In this document: in pieces, positions 7,667 to 15,341 of the stretch
How positions within the stretch are numbered: the stretch's first letter is position 1
Layout: every line of letters begins with the position of its first letter
Assembly (NCBI GenBank): GCA_036387135.1
Contig: DASVUH010000064.1
Coordinates: 62,001-126,000 of the forward strand
DNA length: 64,000 nucleotides
Origin: JALZCH01 sp036387135
GTDB taxonomy: Bacteria; Acidobacteriota; Blastocatellia; Pyrinomonadales; Pyrinomonadaceae
Direction of reading: 5' to 3'
Made by a program: the position numbers and the translations under genes
The notes under the pieces: generated by a model
The model's database searches: none
Told to the model about the DNA's origin: nothing
What the model saw: the letters and a program-made list of their open reading frames with translations, nothing else

Positions 7667-9070
7667 ATGATTTTGAATTTCACTTTTTCGCGTTTTTTCC
7701 CGTTGCTTCTTCTCGCGTTATTTTGCTTTTCGTCATCGGTTAGCGCCGACAAAATTGATGATTACGTCCGGGCGCAGATGAGCGAGCGGCACATTCCGGG
7801 GGCTGCGCTGGCTGTTATTAGAGCGGGCAAAACCGTTAAGCTCGAAAGCTACGGTTTGGCAAACGTCGAATTAAGCGTTCCCGCAACGAAAGACACGGTT
7901 TTTGAAATCGGTTCGGTTTCCAAGCAAATCACTGCCGCCGCCGTAATGCTGCTGGTTGAAGAAGGCAAGATAAATCTCGACGAAAAAATCTCAAAATATC
8001 TGCCGAACACGCCGGAAAGCTGGAACAAAGTTACGGTCAGAAACTTGCTGACGCACACTTCCGGGATTAAAAACTACACGGGTTTGTCCGGTTTTGAATT
8101 GATTAAAAGATCGAAGCGCGACGATTTTATCAAAGCCGTTGGAGCGCTTCCGCTCGAATTCGAGCCGGGCGAACGTTGGATTTACAGCAATACCGGCTAC
8201 AATCTTCTGGGTTTTATCATCGAATTGGCAAGCGGCAAACCGTATTGGGATTTTCTGCGCGAGCGCATTTTTACACCTCTCGGAATGAATTCCACTGCTG
8301 ACCGCGACCCGCAATTTATCGTTAAAAATCGCGCCGACGGTTATGAATGGGAAAACAATCGTCTGACCGGGCGCGATTGGGATTTGACAGACCTTTTTGC
8401 GGCGGGCGCAATCGTTTCGACCATCGCCGATTTGGCGAAATGGGAAATGGGCTTGCGCGGCGACGCTTTTTTGAAAAAAACGAGCAAAGAACAGATTTGG
8501 ACGCCGTTTGTCTTGAACGACGGCAAACCGTATTCGTATGGTTTCGGCTGGAACGTCGGCGAATTTCGCGGGCACAAGCTCATTTCGCACACCGGACACA
8601 CCGCAGGTTTTTCCGCCGCCATTTCGCGTTACGCGAACGATGATTTAACCGTCATCGTTCTGACCAATTTAGGCACGGTCGGAATCGGCGGACAGATTGC
8701 GCGCGGCGTGGCGAAAATCTATTTGCCTGAAATCAGCCTGCGTCAAATGAAAGAACAATCCGGCGCGGACGCGGAAATCGCCAAACAATTGCAAAACGCT
8801 CTGCGCTCGTTTTTGAGGGAAAAGCTCGAAACCGATTCGTTTGCGGAAAAAGCGTGTGCTGCTTTAACAAGCGAAACGGCAAAACAAACGGCGCGCCGCA
8901 TTGCCGCTTTCGGCGCAATCAAAAATTTTGTCTTTGTTGGAGACGAAATTTCAGGCGAAAACCGCATTTATCGTTACAGAGTTGAAACGCCGGTAAGGTT
9001 GATGCTCTGGCGCTTTACATTGGATAAAGGCGAAAAAATTGCGGAAATGATGCTTGAGGAAGAAGAGTGA
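7667..9070 (+). CDS. secreted serine hydrolase, class C beta-lactamase/DD-peptidase fold
   Basis: 467 residues. Residues 1-27 are a signal peptide (hydrophobic PLLLLALFCF, cleavage near SADK). The penicillin-binding-like fold shows the SxxK motif as Ser83-Val-Ser-Lys86, the second motif Tyr173-Ser-Asn175 (YSNTGYNLLG), and the third box as His308-Thr-Gly310. This is the pattern of the beta-lactamase/esterase EstB/AmpH group that hydrolyses esters or small peptides in the periplasm. Residues about 365-467 form a C-terminal extension seen in many acidobacterial members. It is transcribed divergently from the suf operon. The substrate cannot be told; the HTG rather than KTG motif favours esterase or peptidase over true beta-lactamase. 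Confidence 0.88.
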   Translation: MILNFTFSRFFPLLLLALFCFSSSVSADKIDDYVRAQMSERHIPGAALAVIRAGKTVKLESYGLANVELSVPATKDTVFEIGSVSKQITAAAVMLLVEEGKINLDEKISKYLPNTPESWNKVTVRNLLTHTSGIKNYTGLSGFELIKRSKRDDFIKAVGALPLEFEPGERWIYSNTGYNLLGFIIELASGKPYWDFLRERIFTPLGMNSTADRDPQFIVKNRADGYEWENNRLTGRDWDLTDLFAAGAIVSTIADLAKWEMGLRGDAFLKKTSKEQIWTPFVLNDGKPYSYGFGWNVGEFRGHKLISHTGHTAGFSAAISRYANDDLTVIVLTNLGTVGIGGQIARGVAKIYLPEISLRQMKEQSGADAEIAKQLQNALRSFLREKLETDSFAEKACAALTSETAKQTARRIAAFGAIKNFVFVGDEISGENRIYRYRVETPVRLMLWRFTLDKGEKIAEMMLEEEE

Positions 9071-9149
9071 AGAAAGCCATTTGAAAGATTGAATCTACGT
9101 GAAACAAGAACTAATCAGCACTTAAAGTTTAAGCTTTAATTAGCCGTCT

Positions 9150-11960
9150 TTAAAAACTAAACTGTACTTCAAACTCGATTCGTCTGTTTCCAACCGTTTG
9201 TCCGCCTCCACCGGCGAAACCAAAACTTCCGGCTAATGAAACAGATTGACCGAAAAGCTGTGAGCGAAGATTTCCGACCGGCGTACCGCGATTGGTGTGG
9301 TTGAAAAGATTGCGAATCGCAGCGGAAAATTCCAGATTGTAAGGGCTTTCATCATCGTCATCATCGCTTTTGTCAGACACCTTCTTTTTGCCGCCAAAAC
9401 CAAACTCTTTTGCCATCCGCAGATTGACGATAAAGAATTCCGAGCCTCTGCCATAATTGCGCGGAATAATTGTTTGACCCGCGACGGGCTGTAAATCAAA
9501 GTTGCCGAATCTGGTTTGAACAACGCACGGGCGAATAGATGGATTTGTCGCCGTTCCGAAATTGCATAGCCGGTTTAAATCCGTAGCAAATGCCGGGCGT
9601 TCGGTAAAAAGCGTGTCACCGTTTGTGTCGGCGCCGGTCGTGATATTAAACGGAACACCGGAGCGAAAAGAGATAAACGGGCTCAAATGCAAGCCAAACG
9701 GCGCTGTAAAATTGCTGCCGATTGTAAAACGATGGCGAATGTCCAAAACAGCATCGCCATATTCGCCGCTCAGGTCATAAGAGTTTGCCGGAAAAGTTCC
9801 CGCTCCGTCCGTGTCGCTTTTCGCTTTGCCGAAAGAATAATTGGCGAAAATTGAGGCGTCTTCGCTGAAGTTTGAGCGAATGTTGAAACCCAGTTGATTC
9901 TGATTAAACTTTCCGGTTGATTCATATTGAAAAATATTGCCTGCATTTGGAATCGGGCGCACTCCGTTAAGAGGTGCATTAATATTACGCGAGCGCAGCA
10001 GGCGGCGAGTTTGAGCGTTGATGTATGTGACGCTCAGAGTTGTTTTAAACGGAAACTGATGTTCGACGCTCAAAGCAGTCTGCATTGTGTAAGGAGTTTG
10101 CAAATCAGGTGAAACGATTCTGGTAGTTTGCGGCTGCGCGAAAGCTGTAAGTTGGCTGATTGTCGGAATGTTTGAAACGCCGTTGTTGGTGAAAATCACG
10201 GCATCCAGAATCGCCGGGTCTGTGACGACGAATTGTTGTTGATTGATGCCGTTAAAACGCCGGGCTTGCAACGTCAGACTTTCGCTAAAACGGTCGTAAA
10301 AAATCCCGAAACCGCCGCGAAAGACGGTCTTCGGACGATTATTTCCTTTTGCGCCGGGCGCATAAGCAAATCCGAAACGTGGCGCTAAATTAAAATCGCT
10401 CGAAATATTCGTTTGATTTTCGTAACGCAGCCCAAATGAAAGCGTTAAATCAGGGCGAACGCGCCAATCGTCTTGCAGAAATAAACCCAAGTCAGTTTGT
10501 TTAACTCCGGTTTCAGGCGTACCGCCCGCAATCGAAAACTGTGTCGGAAAAGCGCCGGGCAGATTCAAAATTGTATTGCGATATTGTTCGAGGCTCGTAA
10601 AAGTAAAAGTTCCCGCGAAATTGCTCGGCGAGACATTTCTGAAGCTGACGTGTCGAAGACGCAAACCCGCTTTGAGCGAATGATTTTTGTGCAGAAACGA
10701 AGTGTAGTTTTGCAATTCAAAGCGGTCTTCGTTTGAAAAAGCATTTCCTACGTTTGCGCCGCCCGAAGTAAAAGCGTCAAGCACACGAATTGTCGGTGAA
10801 TTGTTGTCGTTGGTCGAAGACGAATGACGACGAATATATTGAAAACGGGCTTCATTGAGGATTGAGGCTGAAATCACAGCCGTTTCGGTCAGTCGAAATG
10901 TTTGGTCTGAATCGCTTGAATCATATGCGCGTGAAGGCAAATCAAAACCGCCGAAGCCTGCGTTTTTCGAGTTTGATTTTTCATAAAAATAACGAGCGAC
11001 GAGCGTGTTGTTATCGTTAATTTTCAAATCAAAACGGGGGCTAAGTTCAACGCTTTTCCGCGGCGTAAGCACCGCGAGCTGGAAAGGCGTTACATTTAAA
11101 TTCGGGTCGAGAATCAGAGCATTAATCAGCGCGTTACTGTCGGTCGCATTCCGCTCAAAATCAACGAAATACGACGCGCGTTTTTTAACGATAGGTCCGC
11201 CCAACTCGACGCTAAAGTTGCGAATCTGAAACGGCGGGCGGTTTTGGGCAAATGGATTGCGCGAGTTGAAAGATTCGTCCTCAAATTCAAAATCAACCTC
11301 GCCGCGAAATTTGTCCGTCCCAGGTTTGGTCAAAATCTCGATACGCCCCAGCCCTATGCGGTCGTATTCGGACGAAAACTGATTTTGATTGATGCGAATC
11401 TCCCTGATTGTATCGCGCGGCGGAAGCCTACCGCCGGAAAAACCGTCAATAAAAACCTCGCCGCCATTCGGTCCTGCACCCGGTCCTGCTAATGCCTGGA
11501 GTGCGGCAGCAAGCTCTTCGTCGTTGTCGGGCAAAGCCTCAATGTCTTCTTCTTTCAAAACGAGCGCGCTCGCGTTTGCCGAGGGATTTGTATTAACCGG
11601 CTCTTCTTCGCCGATATTGACCTGCGCCTCGGCTTGCGCGATGTTAAGCGGAATGTCGAGGGTCGCATCGCGCCCGGCGAAAACTTCGATTTCGGCGTTT
11701 TCATACGCCGCAAAACCGGGCGCGCTCGCCCGGACGACATATTTGCCCGGCGCGAGATTCGTAAAACTAAACTCGCCGGCTTGATTGGTTTGGATGGTGT
11801 GTTCCCTGCCGTTAACCGCAGTGACTGTTACGTTTGCGCCGACAATGACAGCGCCCGCAACGTCAATCACACGCCCGCGCAAGTTTCCGTTCGTTTGTTG
11901 TCCGAAAACGGTTGCCGCAAATAAAAAAGCCGCAACAAACAAGCTCGCAATTTGTTTCAT
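9150..11960 (-). CDS. TonB-dependent receptor with N-terminal carboxypeptidase-regulatory domain
   Basis: Outer-membrane receptor of the Oar/CarboxypepD_reg type abundant in Acidobacteriota. About 936 residues when started at the ATG at 11960, which gives a good signal peptide (ASLFVAAFLFAATVFGQ); an upstream start at 11993 would put residues in front of it. The regulatory beta-sandwich covers about 18-95 (GNLRGRVIDVAGAVIVGANV), and a plug-like region follows at about 140-225 with VFIDGFSGGRLPPRDTIREI. The rest is beta-barrel, ending in Phe (EVQFSF). There is no TonB box that I can point to. An acidic Asp-rich stretch (KSDDDDDESPY) lies in a late extracellular loop. The substrate is unknown; no transport partners are adjacent. 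Confidence 0.9.
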   Translation of the reverse strand: MKQIASLFVAAFLFAATVFGQQTNGNLRGRVIDVAGAVIVGANVTVTAVNGREHTIQTNQAGEFSFTNLAPGKYVVRASAPGFAAYENAEIEVFAGRDATLDIPLNIAQAEAQVNIGEEEPVNTNPSANASALVLKEEDIEALPDNDEELAAALQALAGPGAGPNGGEVFIDGFSGGRLPPRDTIREIRINQNQFSSEYDRIGLGRIEILTKPGTDKFRGEVDFEFEDESFNSRNPFAQNRPPFQIRNFSVELGGPIVKKRASYFVDFERNATDSNALINALILDPNLNVTPFQLAVLTPRKSVELSPRFDLKINDNNTLVARYFYEKSNSKNAGFGGFDLPSRAYDSSDSDQTFRLTETAVISASILNEARFQYIRRHSSSTNDNNSPTIRVLDAFTSGGANVGNAFSNEDRFELQNYTSFLHKNHSLKAGLRLRHVSFRNVSPSNFAGTFTFTSLEQYRNTILNLPGAFPTQFSIAGGTPETGVKQTDLGLFLQDDWRVRPDLTLSFGLRYENQTNISSDFNLAPRFGFAYAPGAKGNNRPKTVFRGGFGIFYDRFSESLTLQARRFNGINQQQFVVTDPAILDAVIFTNNGVSNIPTISQLTAFAQPQTTRIVSPDLQTPYTMQTALSVEHQFPFKTTLSVTYINAQTRRLLRSRNINAPLNGVRPIPNAGNIFQYESTGKFNQNQLGFNIRSNFSEDASIFANYSFGKAKSDTDGAGTFPANSYDLSGEYGDAVLDIRHRFTIGSNFTAPFGLHLSPFISFRSGVPFNITTGADTNGDTLFTERPAFATDLNRLCNFGTATNPSIRPCVVQTRFGNFDLQPVAGQTIIPRNYGRGSEFFIVNLRMAKEFGFGGKKKVSDKSDDDDDESPYNLEFSAAIRNLFNHTNRGTPVGNLRSQLFGQSVSLAGSFGFAGGGGQTVGNRRIEFEVQFSF

Positions 11961-12093
11961 ATCAACAAAAGATACAAAAAATTGGCTTTGCACCTAAAAG
12001 TACCTTTTTCATAGACTTTTAGTGCAACCATAAACAGTTTTTGCGCAAACTGCAATCTTTCCAAAAATCACGCTCAACGCCAAATTCCAGAAG

Positions 12094-12125
12094 AAAAAGG
12101 CGAGCAATTAAATGTTCGCCTTTTT
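12094..12125 (-). terminator. rho-independent terminator after metK
   Basis: Inverted repeat AAAAAGGCGA / TCGCCTTTTT with a 12-nt loop, 24 bp beyond the metK stop codon. The A and T tails on both sides would let it work in either direction, but only metK points at it closely. Confidence 0.75.
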
Positions 12126-12148
12126 AGTTCACAAATTTAAATTTGATT

Positions 12149-13258
12149 TTATCTTTCCCAGCTCAAGCCTGCTTTGCCGAAGTGACCGTAGTTGGTCGTT
12201 TGACGATAAATCGGCTGCAATAATTCGAGTGTTTCGATAATTGCCGCCGGGCGGAAATCGAATTTTTTGACGAAATCGCAGGCAGCTTGCTCGTCGCCGG
12301 TTCCAAAGGTGTCAACTTTGACCGAAACGGGTTCGGCAACGCCGATGGCGTAGGAAACCTGGATTTCGGCTTTGTCGGCTAAACCGGCTTTAACGACTTC
12401 GCGCGCGACGTAGCGGCAGAAATATGCGCCAGAACGGTCAACTTTTGATGGGTCTTTGCCCGAAAACGCGCCGCCGCCGTGACGCCCTGCGCCGCCGTAG
12501 GTGTCAACGATGATTTTGCGCCCCGTAACGCCGCAATCCGCCGACGGTCCGCCGTGAACGAATTTGCCGGTCGGGTTGACCTGAACTTTAATTTCGTCGT
12601 TGTACCATTCGCCCAAAGAACTGGGAATTAATTGCTGCGAAATAAATTGCAAAATTTCGTCGTGTTCGACCGCTTCGGTGTGTTGCGTCGAAACTAAAAC
12701 GTCGGAAACGCGAACGGGTTTTTCGTTTTCGTAAACGACGGAGACCTGCGTTTTCACGTCCGGGCGCAGCCACGAGACTTCGCCTTGTTTGCGGATTTGC
12801 GCGAGATTGTACGCGAGGCGATGCGCCAATGAAATCGGGAGCGGCATTAATTCCGGCGTTTCATTTGTCGCGTAACCGAACATAATTCCCTGATCGCCCG
12901 CGCCTTGTTCCGCGTGCAAGCCTTCGCCTTCGGTCACGCCCTGCGAGATTTCCGCCGATTGTTTCGTGACGAGTTGAATGATGTTGACCGTATCGGCGTG
13001 GAACGCTTCGCCGTCGTGCGTGTAACCGATTTGACGAATCGCTTCGCGCGCAACTTCTTCGTGGTCAACTTTGCCGTCGGAACTGATTTCTCCGGCGATA
13101 ACGACCGTATTTTCTTTGACTAAAACTTCGCAGGCGACGCGCGATTTCGGGTCTTGCGCGAGATATGCGTCGAGAATCGAATCGGCGATAAAATCACAAA
13201 CTTTATCGGGGTGCCCTTCCGAAACCGACTCGGAAGTAAAGGTATATTGATAACTCAT
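12149..13258 (-). CDS. metK: S-adenosylmethionine synthetase MetK
   Basis: Makes SAM from methionine and ATP in the cytosol. 369 residues from the ATG at 13258 (MSYQYTF); an in-frame TTG at 13276 would add six residues but has no support. Motifs: SEGHPDKVCDFIADSILD (ATP/Mg), GAGDQGIMFGYA, and GGAGRHGGGAFSGKDPSKVD with the phosphate-binding loop and catalytic lysine. The C-terminus FGKAGLSWER is typical. The 5' leader of about 220 nt contains a candidate SAM-binding riboswitch and a hairpin, so feedback control by SAM is likely. It stands alone with its own promoter and terminator. Confidence 0.97.
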   Translation of the reverse strand: MSYQYTFTSESVSEGHPDKVCDFIADSILDAYLAQDPKSRVACEVLVKENTVVIAGEISSDGKVDHEEVAREAIRQIGYTHDGEAFHADTVNIIQLVTKQSAEISQGVTEGEGLHAEQGAGDQGIMFGYATNETPELMPLPISLAHRLAYNLAQIRKQGEVSWLRPDVKTQVSVVYENEKPVRVSDVLVSTQHTEAVEHDEILQFISQQLIPSSLGEWYNDEIKVQVNPTGKFVHGGPSADCGVTGRKIIVDTYGGAGRHGGGAFSGKDPSKVDRSGAYFCRYVAREVVKAGLADKAEIQVSYAIGVAEPVSVKVDTFGTGDEQAACDFVKKFDFRPAAIIETLELLQPIYRQTTNYGHFGKAGLSWER

Positions 13259-13298
13259 AAACTTTTCCAACTCCAAAATTAATGTATTAAAATGACGA

Positions 13299-13335
13299 AA
13301 GCCGTCCGTTTTTCACATCAGAAAACGCACGGCTT
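13299..13335 (-). terminator. hairpin between metK riboswitch and start codon
   Basis: On the minus strand AAGCCGT pairs with ACGGCTT, and after a G-G mismatch CGTTTT pairs with AAAACG, closing a loop of about 9 nt. It lies about 50 nt downstream of the riboswitch aptamer and 40 nt before the metK ATG. The following T run is poor, so it could be a conditional terminator or another part of the expression platform. Confidence 0.5.
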
Positions 13336-13385
13336 GACCTAAATATTTAGCTGCTTGAGACTTTGGTTTCGACTTCTAGTGTCGC

Positions 13386-13477
13386 ACATCCGAGTTTTTT
13401 TGATTTTTTCTCGAAGCACCGTGGTGTCTCTTGCCCGGTTGCCGCCGCCCTAATGTAAAGGGCGACTCCTGATGTAA
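13386..13477 (-). promoter_or_regulatory. candidate SAM riboswitch (SAM-I/SAM-IV clan) upstream of metK
   Basis: The metK leader folds, by eye, into an outer stem ACATC (13475-13471) with GATGT (13390-13386), a strong second stem GTCGCCCT / AGGGCGGC with a 7-nt loop, and a further stem TTCGAG / CTCGGA near the 3' end. Directly after stem 2 comes GGCAACC, and 17 nt later ACGGTGCT. These two blocks, GGCAACC and GGTGC, are the conserved core of SAM-I and SAM-IV aptamers, and the 5' CAGGAGTCGCC resembles the CACGAGTGCC start of SAM-IV. Position in front of metK fits. The exact Rfam class is uncertain. Confidence 0.7.
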
Positions 13478-13483
13478 TTTGCA

Positions 13484-13512
13484 AATATAACTTTCCATTA
13501 CAATTTTGTAAA
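13484..13512 (-). promoter_or_regulatory. metK promoter
   Basis: TTTACA (13512-13507), a 17-nt spacer and TATATT (13489-13484) on the minus strand. The predicted start, near 13477, is exactly where the riboswitch's first stem begins, so promoter and aptamer support each other. Confidence 0.65.
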
Positions 13513-13568
13513 GTCGCAAGGGCTGTAAATCGAACGGAATTCTGTTAAAATTCCATCGTCGTTCGGTT

Positions 13569-13790
13569 ATGAATTACAAAGACATTATTACGATTGAGCC
13601 AAATAAACGCGGCGGCAAGCCTTGTATTCGCGGGATGAGAATCACGGTTTACGATGTACTGGAATATTTAGCTTCGGGAATGACGCCGAAAGAAATTCTC
13701 GAAGATTTTCCTTATTTAACGAGCGAAGACATCGCCGCTTGTCTGGCTTTTGCGGCTGATCGAGAAAAAAGCTTGCTTGTCGTGCAATAA
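13569..13790 (+). CDS. DUF433 antitoxin-like protein (module 1)
   Basis: 73-residue DUF433 protein: IEPNKRGGKPCIRGMRITVYDVLEYLASG is the conserved N-terminal block, followed by a helical pair MTPKEILEDFPYLTSEDIAA that resembles a small helix-turn-helix. DUF433 proteins are taken to be antitoxins of DUF5615 (PIN-like) toxins, and such a gene follows 2 bp downstream. It starts at ATG 13569 about 90 nt after the divergently transcribed metK promoter. It is one of three DUF433/DUF5615 pairs in this window and differs clearly in sequence from the other two. Confidence 0.88.
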   Translation: MNYKDIITIEPNKRGGKPCIRGMRITVYDVLEYLASGMTPKEILEDFPYLTSEDIAACLAFAADREKSLLVVQ

Positions 13791-13792
13791 TC

Positions 13793-14125
13793 GTGAAGCT
13801 GCTTTTCGATCAAAATCTTTCTCCCCGTCTTATTGCTCTTTTGGCGGATTTATTCCCAAATTCAAACCACGTTTTCCCTCTCGGATTAGACGCCGCTGAA
13901 GATTCGGAAATATGGGAGTTTGCACGCAAAAACGATTTTGTTTTAGTGACCAAAGATGCTGATTTTAGCGATATGAGCGTGCTGCGCGGCTTTCCTCCGC
14001 AAATAATCTGGATTCGTAGGGGCAATTGCAGCACATCGGATATTGAGCAAATTTTGCGTGATAATTTCATTACAATTAAGCAATTTGAAACCGATACTAC
14101 ACTGGGTTTAATAACTCTTTTCTAA
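13793..14125 (+). CDS. DUF5615 PIN-like toxin (module 1)
   Basis: 110 residues of the DUF5615 PIN-like family. The N-terminal LLFDQNLSPRLIALL carries the first acidic residue, EDSEIWEFARKNDFVLVTKDADF gives the second and third acidic positions, and the C-terminal half is PPQIIWIRRGNCSTSDIEQIL. PIN-like proteins of this kind are expected to be metal-dependent ribonucleases. It starts at GTG 13793, 2 bp after the DUF433 stop, so the two are translationally coupled. The stop is only 3 bp before the saccharopine dehydrogenase gene, so read-through into that gene is likely. Confidence 0.86.
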   Translation: MKLLFDQNLSPRLIALLADLFPNSNHVFPLGLDAAEDSEIWEFARKNDFVLVTKDADFSDMSVLRGFPPQIIWIRRGNCSTSDIEQILRDNFITIKQFETDTTLGLITLF

Positions 14126-14128
14126 TCT

Positions 14129-15265
14129 ATGACAACAGCAAAACATAAAATTTTTATCGCCGGCGCGGGCGGCATCGGTCAGGCGGCAGGTCTGCTTTTG
14201 CGCGAATGGGCTGATTTTGAAACCGATTTATACATCGGCGACATCAACGAAAATAATCTGCGGCAGACAAAGGAAATTTTAACCGCAAAATCCGAAAGAA
14301 ACGGCGCGGTCGAAACCATCAATATGGCGGACGAAACCGCTTTGCAGGCAGCTTTGCAAAACTGCGAAGTTTTGCTCGATTGTCTGCCCGGCGAGCAAGC
14401 GCCGCGAATGGCGCGTTTTTGCAAAAAATTCAATATGCATTACGCAAATCTGACCGAATATGTCGCACAGACGGACGAAATCGTCGCGCTCGCCAAAGAC
14501 GCCGAAACCGGATTTGTCCTGCAAACCGGACTCGCGCCCGGTTTTATCAACATCCTGGCGATGTCTCTGTATCAAAAATTTGTCCGTGAATTTGAAACGG
14601 AAAAGCTCGAACGAGTCGGAATGAAAGTCGGCGCGATGACTCGTTACGCACACGCGCCGCATTTCTACGGTTTTACGTGGTCGCCGATTGGCGTTGCGAC
14701 CGAATACGTCAAACCCTGCCGGACAATCCGCAATTTTCAAATCAGCGAACAGCCCGCTTTGAGCGAAACCGAGCAAATCCGAATCAACGGCTGCGATTAC
14801 GAAGCCGATTTAACGAGCGGCGGCGCGGCGAATCTGACTGAATTTTTCGCCGGAAAAGTGCGTTCTTTGGATTATAAAACTCTGCGCCATCCCGGACATT
14901 TCGATTGGGCGCGGCTGCAAATCCGCGAATTGCCGAACGATGAAACGCGCCCTTTGCGCTTGCTGGAAATTATGCAGCGCGAGATTCCGCACGTCGAAGA
15001 AGATTTCGTGCTGGTTCACGCTTCGGTCGAAGGCTTTGACCGCACGGGCGTTCGCCGCCGCCTGGAAAAATCTTTTCGGATGGACGCCATCGAAATCGGC
15101 GGACAAACTTTGCGCGCGATTCAAACAACGACCGCCGCGCCGCTCGTCGAATGCGCCGCAATGCTTCTTTCTGGAAAATATAAAGGCGTCGTTCAGCAAA
15201 GCCAGATTGAACCGGACGATTTTTTAAACGGCAAATTCATCAGCCGTGTTTACGGAACAGTTTGA
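14129..15265 (+). CDS. saccharopine dehydrogenase family NAD(P)-dependent oxidoreductase
   Basis: 378 residues. A Rossmann fold at the N-terminus has FIAGAGGIGQAAGLLL as the nucleotide loop, followed by strand LYIGDINENNL with an acidic residue for the ribose. The family's catalytic-domain block includes VLLDCLPGEQAPRMARFC and TGLAPGFINILAMSLYQKF. The substrate is not clear: relatives include saccharopine, carboxynorspermidine and lysine-forming reductases. It follows the DUF5615 gene by 3 bp, suggesting either shared transcription or that the toxin-antitoxin pair was inserted upstream of it. A strong bidirectional terminator follows the stop. Confidence 0.85.
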   Translation: MTTAKHKIFIAGAGGIGQAAGLLLREWADFETDLYIGDINENNLRQTKEILTAKSERNGAVETINMADETALQAALQNCEVLLDCLPGEQAPRMARFCKKFNMHYANLTEYVAQTDEIVALAKDAETGFVLQTGLAPGFINILAMSLYQKFVREFETEKLERVGMKVGAMTRYAHAPHFYGFTWSPIGVATEYVKPCRTIRNFQISEQPALSETEQIRINGCDYEADLTSGGAANLTEFFAGKVRSLDYKTLRHPGHFDWARLQIRELPNDETRPLRLLEIMQREIPHVEEDFVLVHASVEGFDRTGVRRRLEKSFRMDAIEIGGQTLRAIQTTTAAPLVECAAMLLSGKYKGVVQQSQIEPDDFLNGKFISRVYGTV

Positions 15266-15285
15266 ATTGTTATTAAGGATTCTCA

Positions 15286-15329
15286 AAAACGAAAATGGCG
15301 CGTCAAATTCGACGCGCCATTTTCGTTTT
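15286..15329. terminator. bidirectional terminator
   Basis: A near-perfect stem of about 19 bp (AAAACGAAAATGGCGCGTC with its complement) around a 6-nt loop, flanked by A and T runs, between the convergent saccharopine dehydrogenase-like and tricorn-like genes. Confidence 0.85.
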
Positions 15330-15341
15330 CATTTTTGCAGG

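Noticed and set aside
13569..14125. Direct repeats flanking module 1, as seen at module 3
   Set aside because: I compared the left and right flanks of modules 1 and 2 by eye and found no matching repeats.
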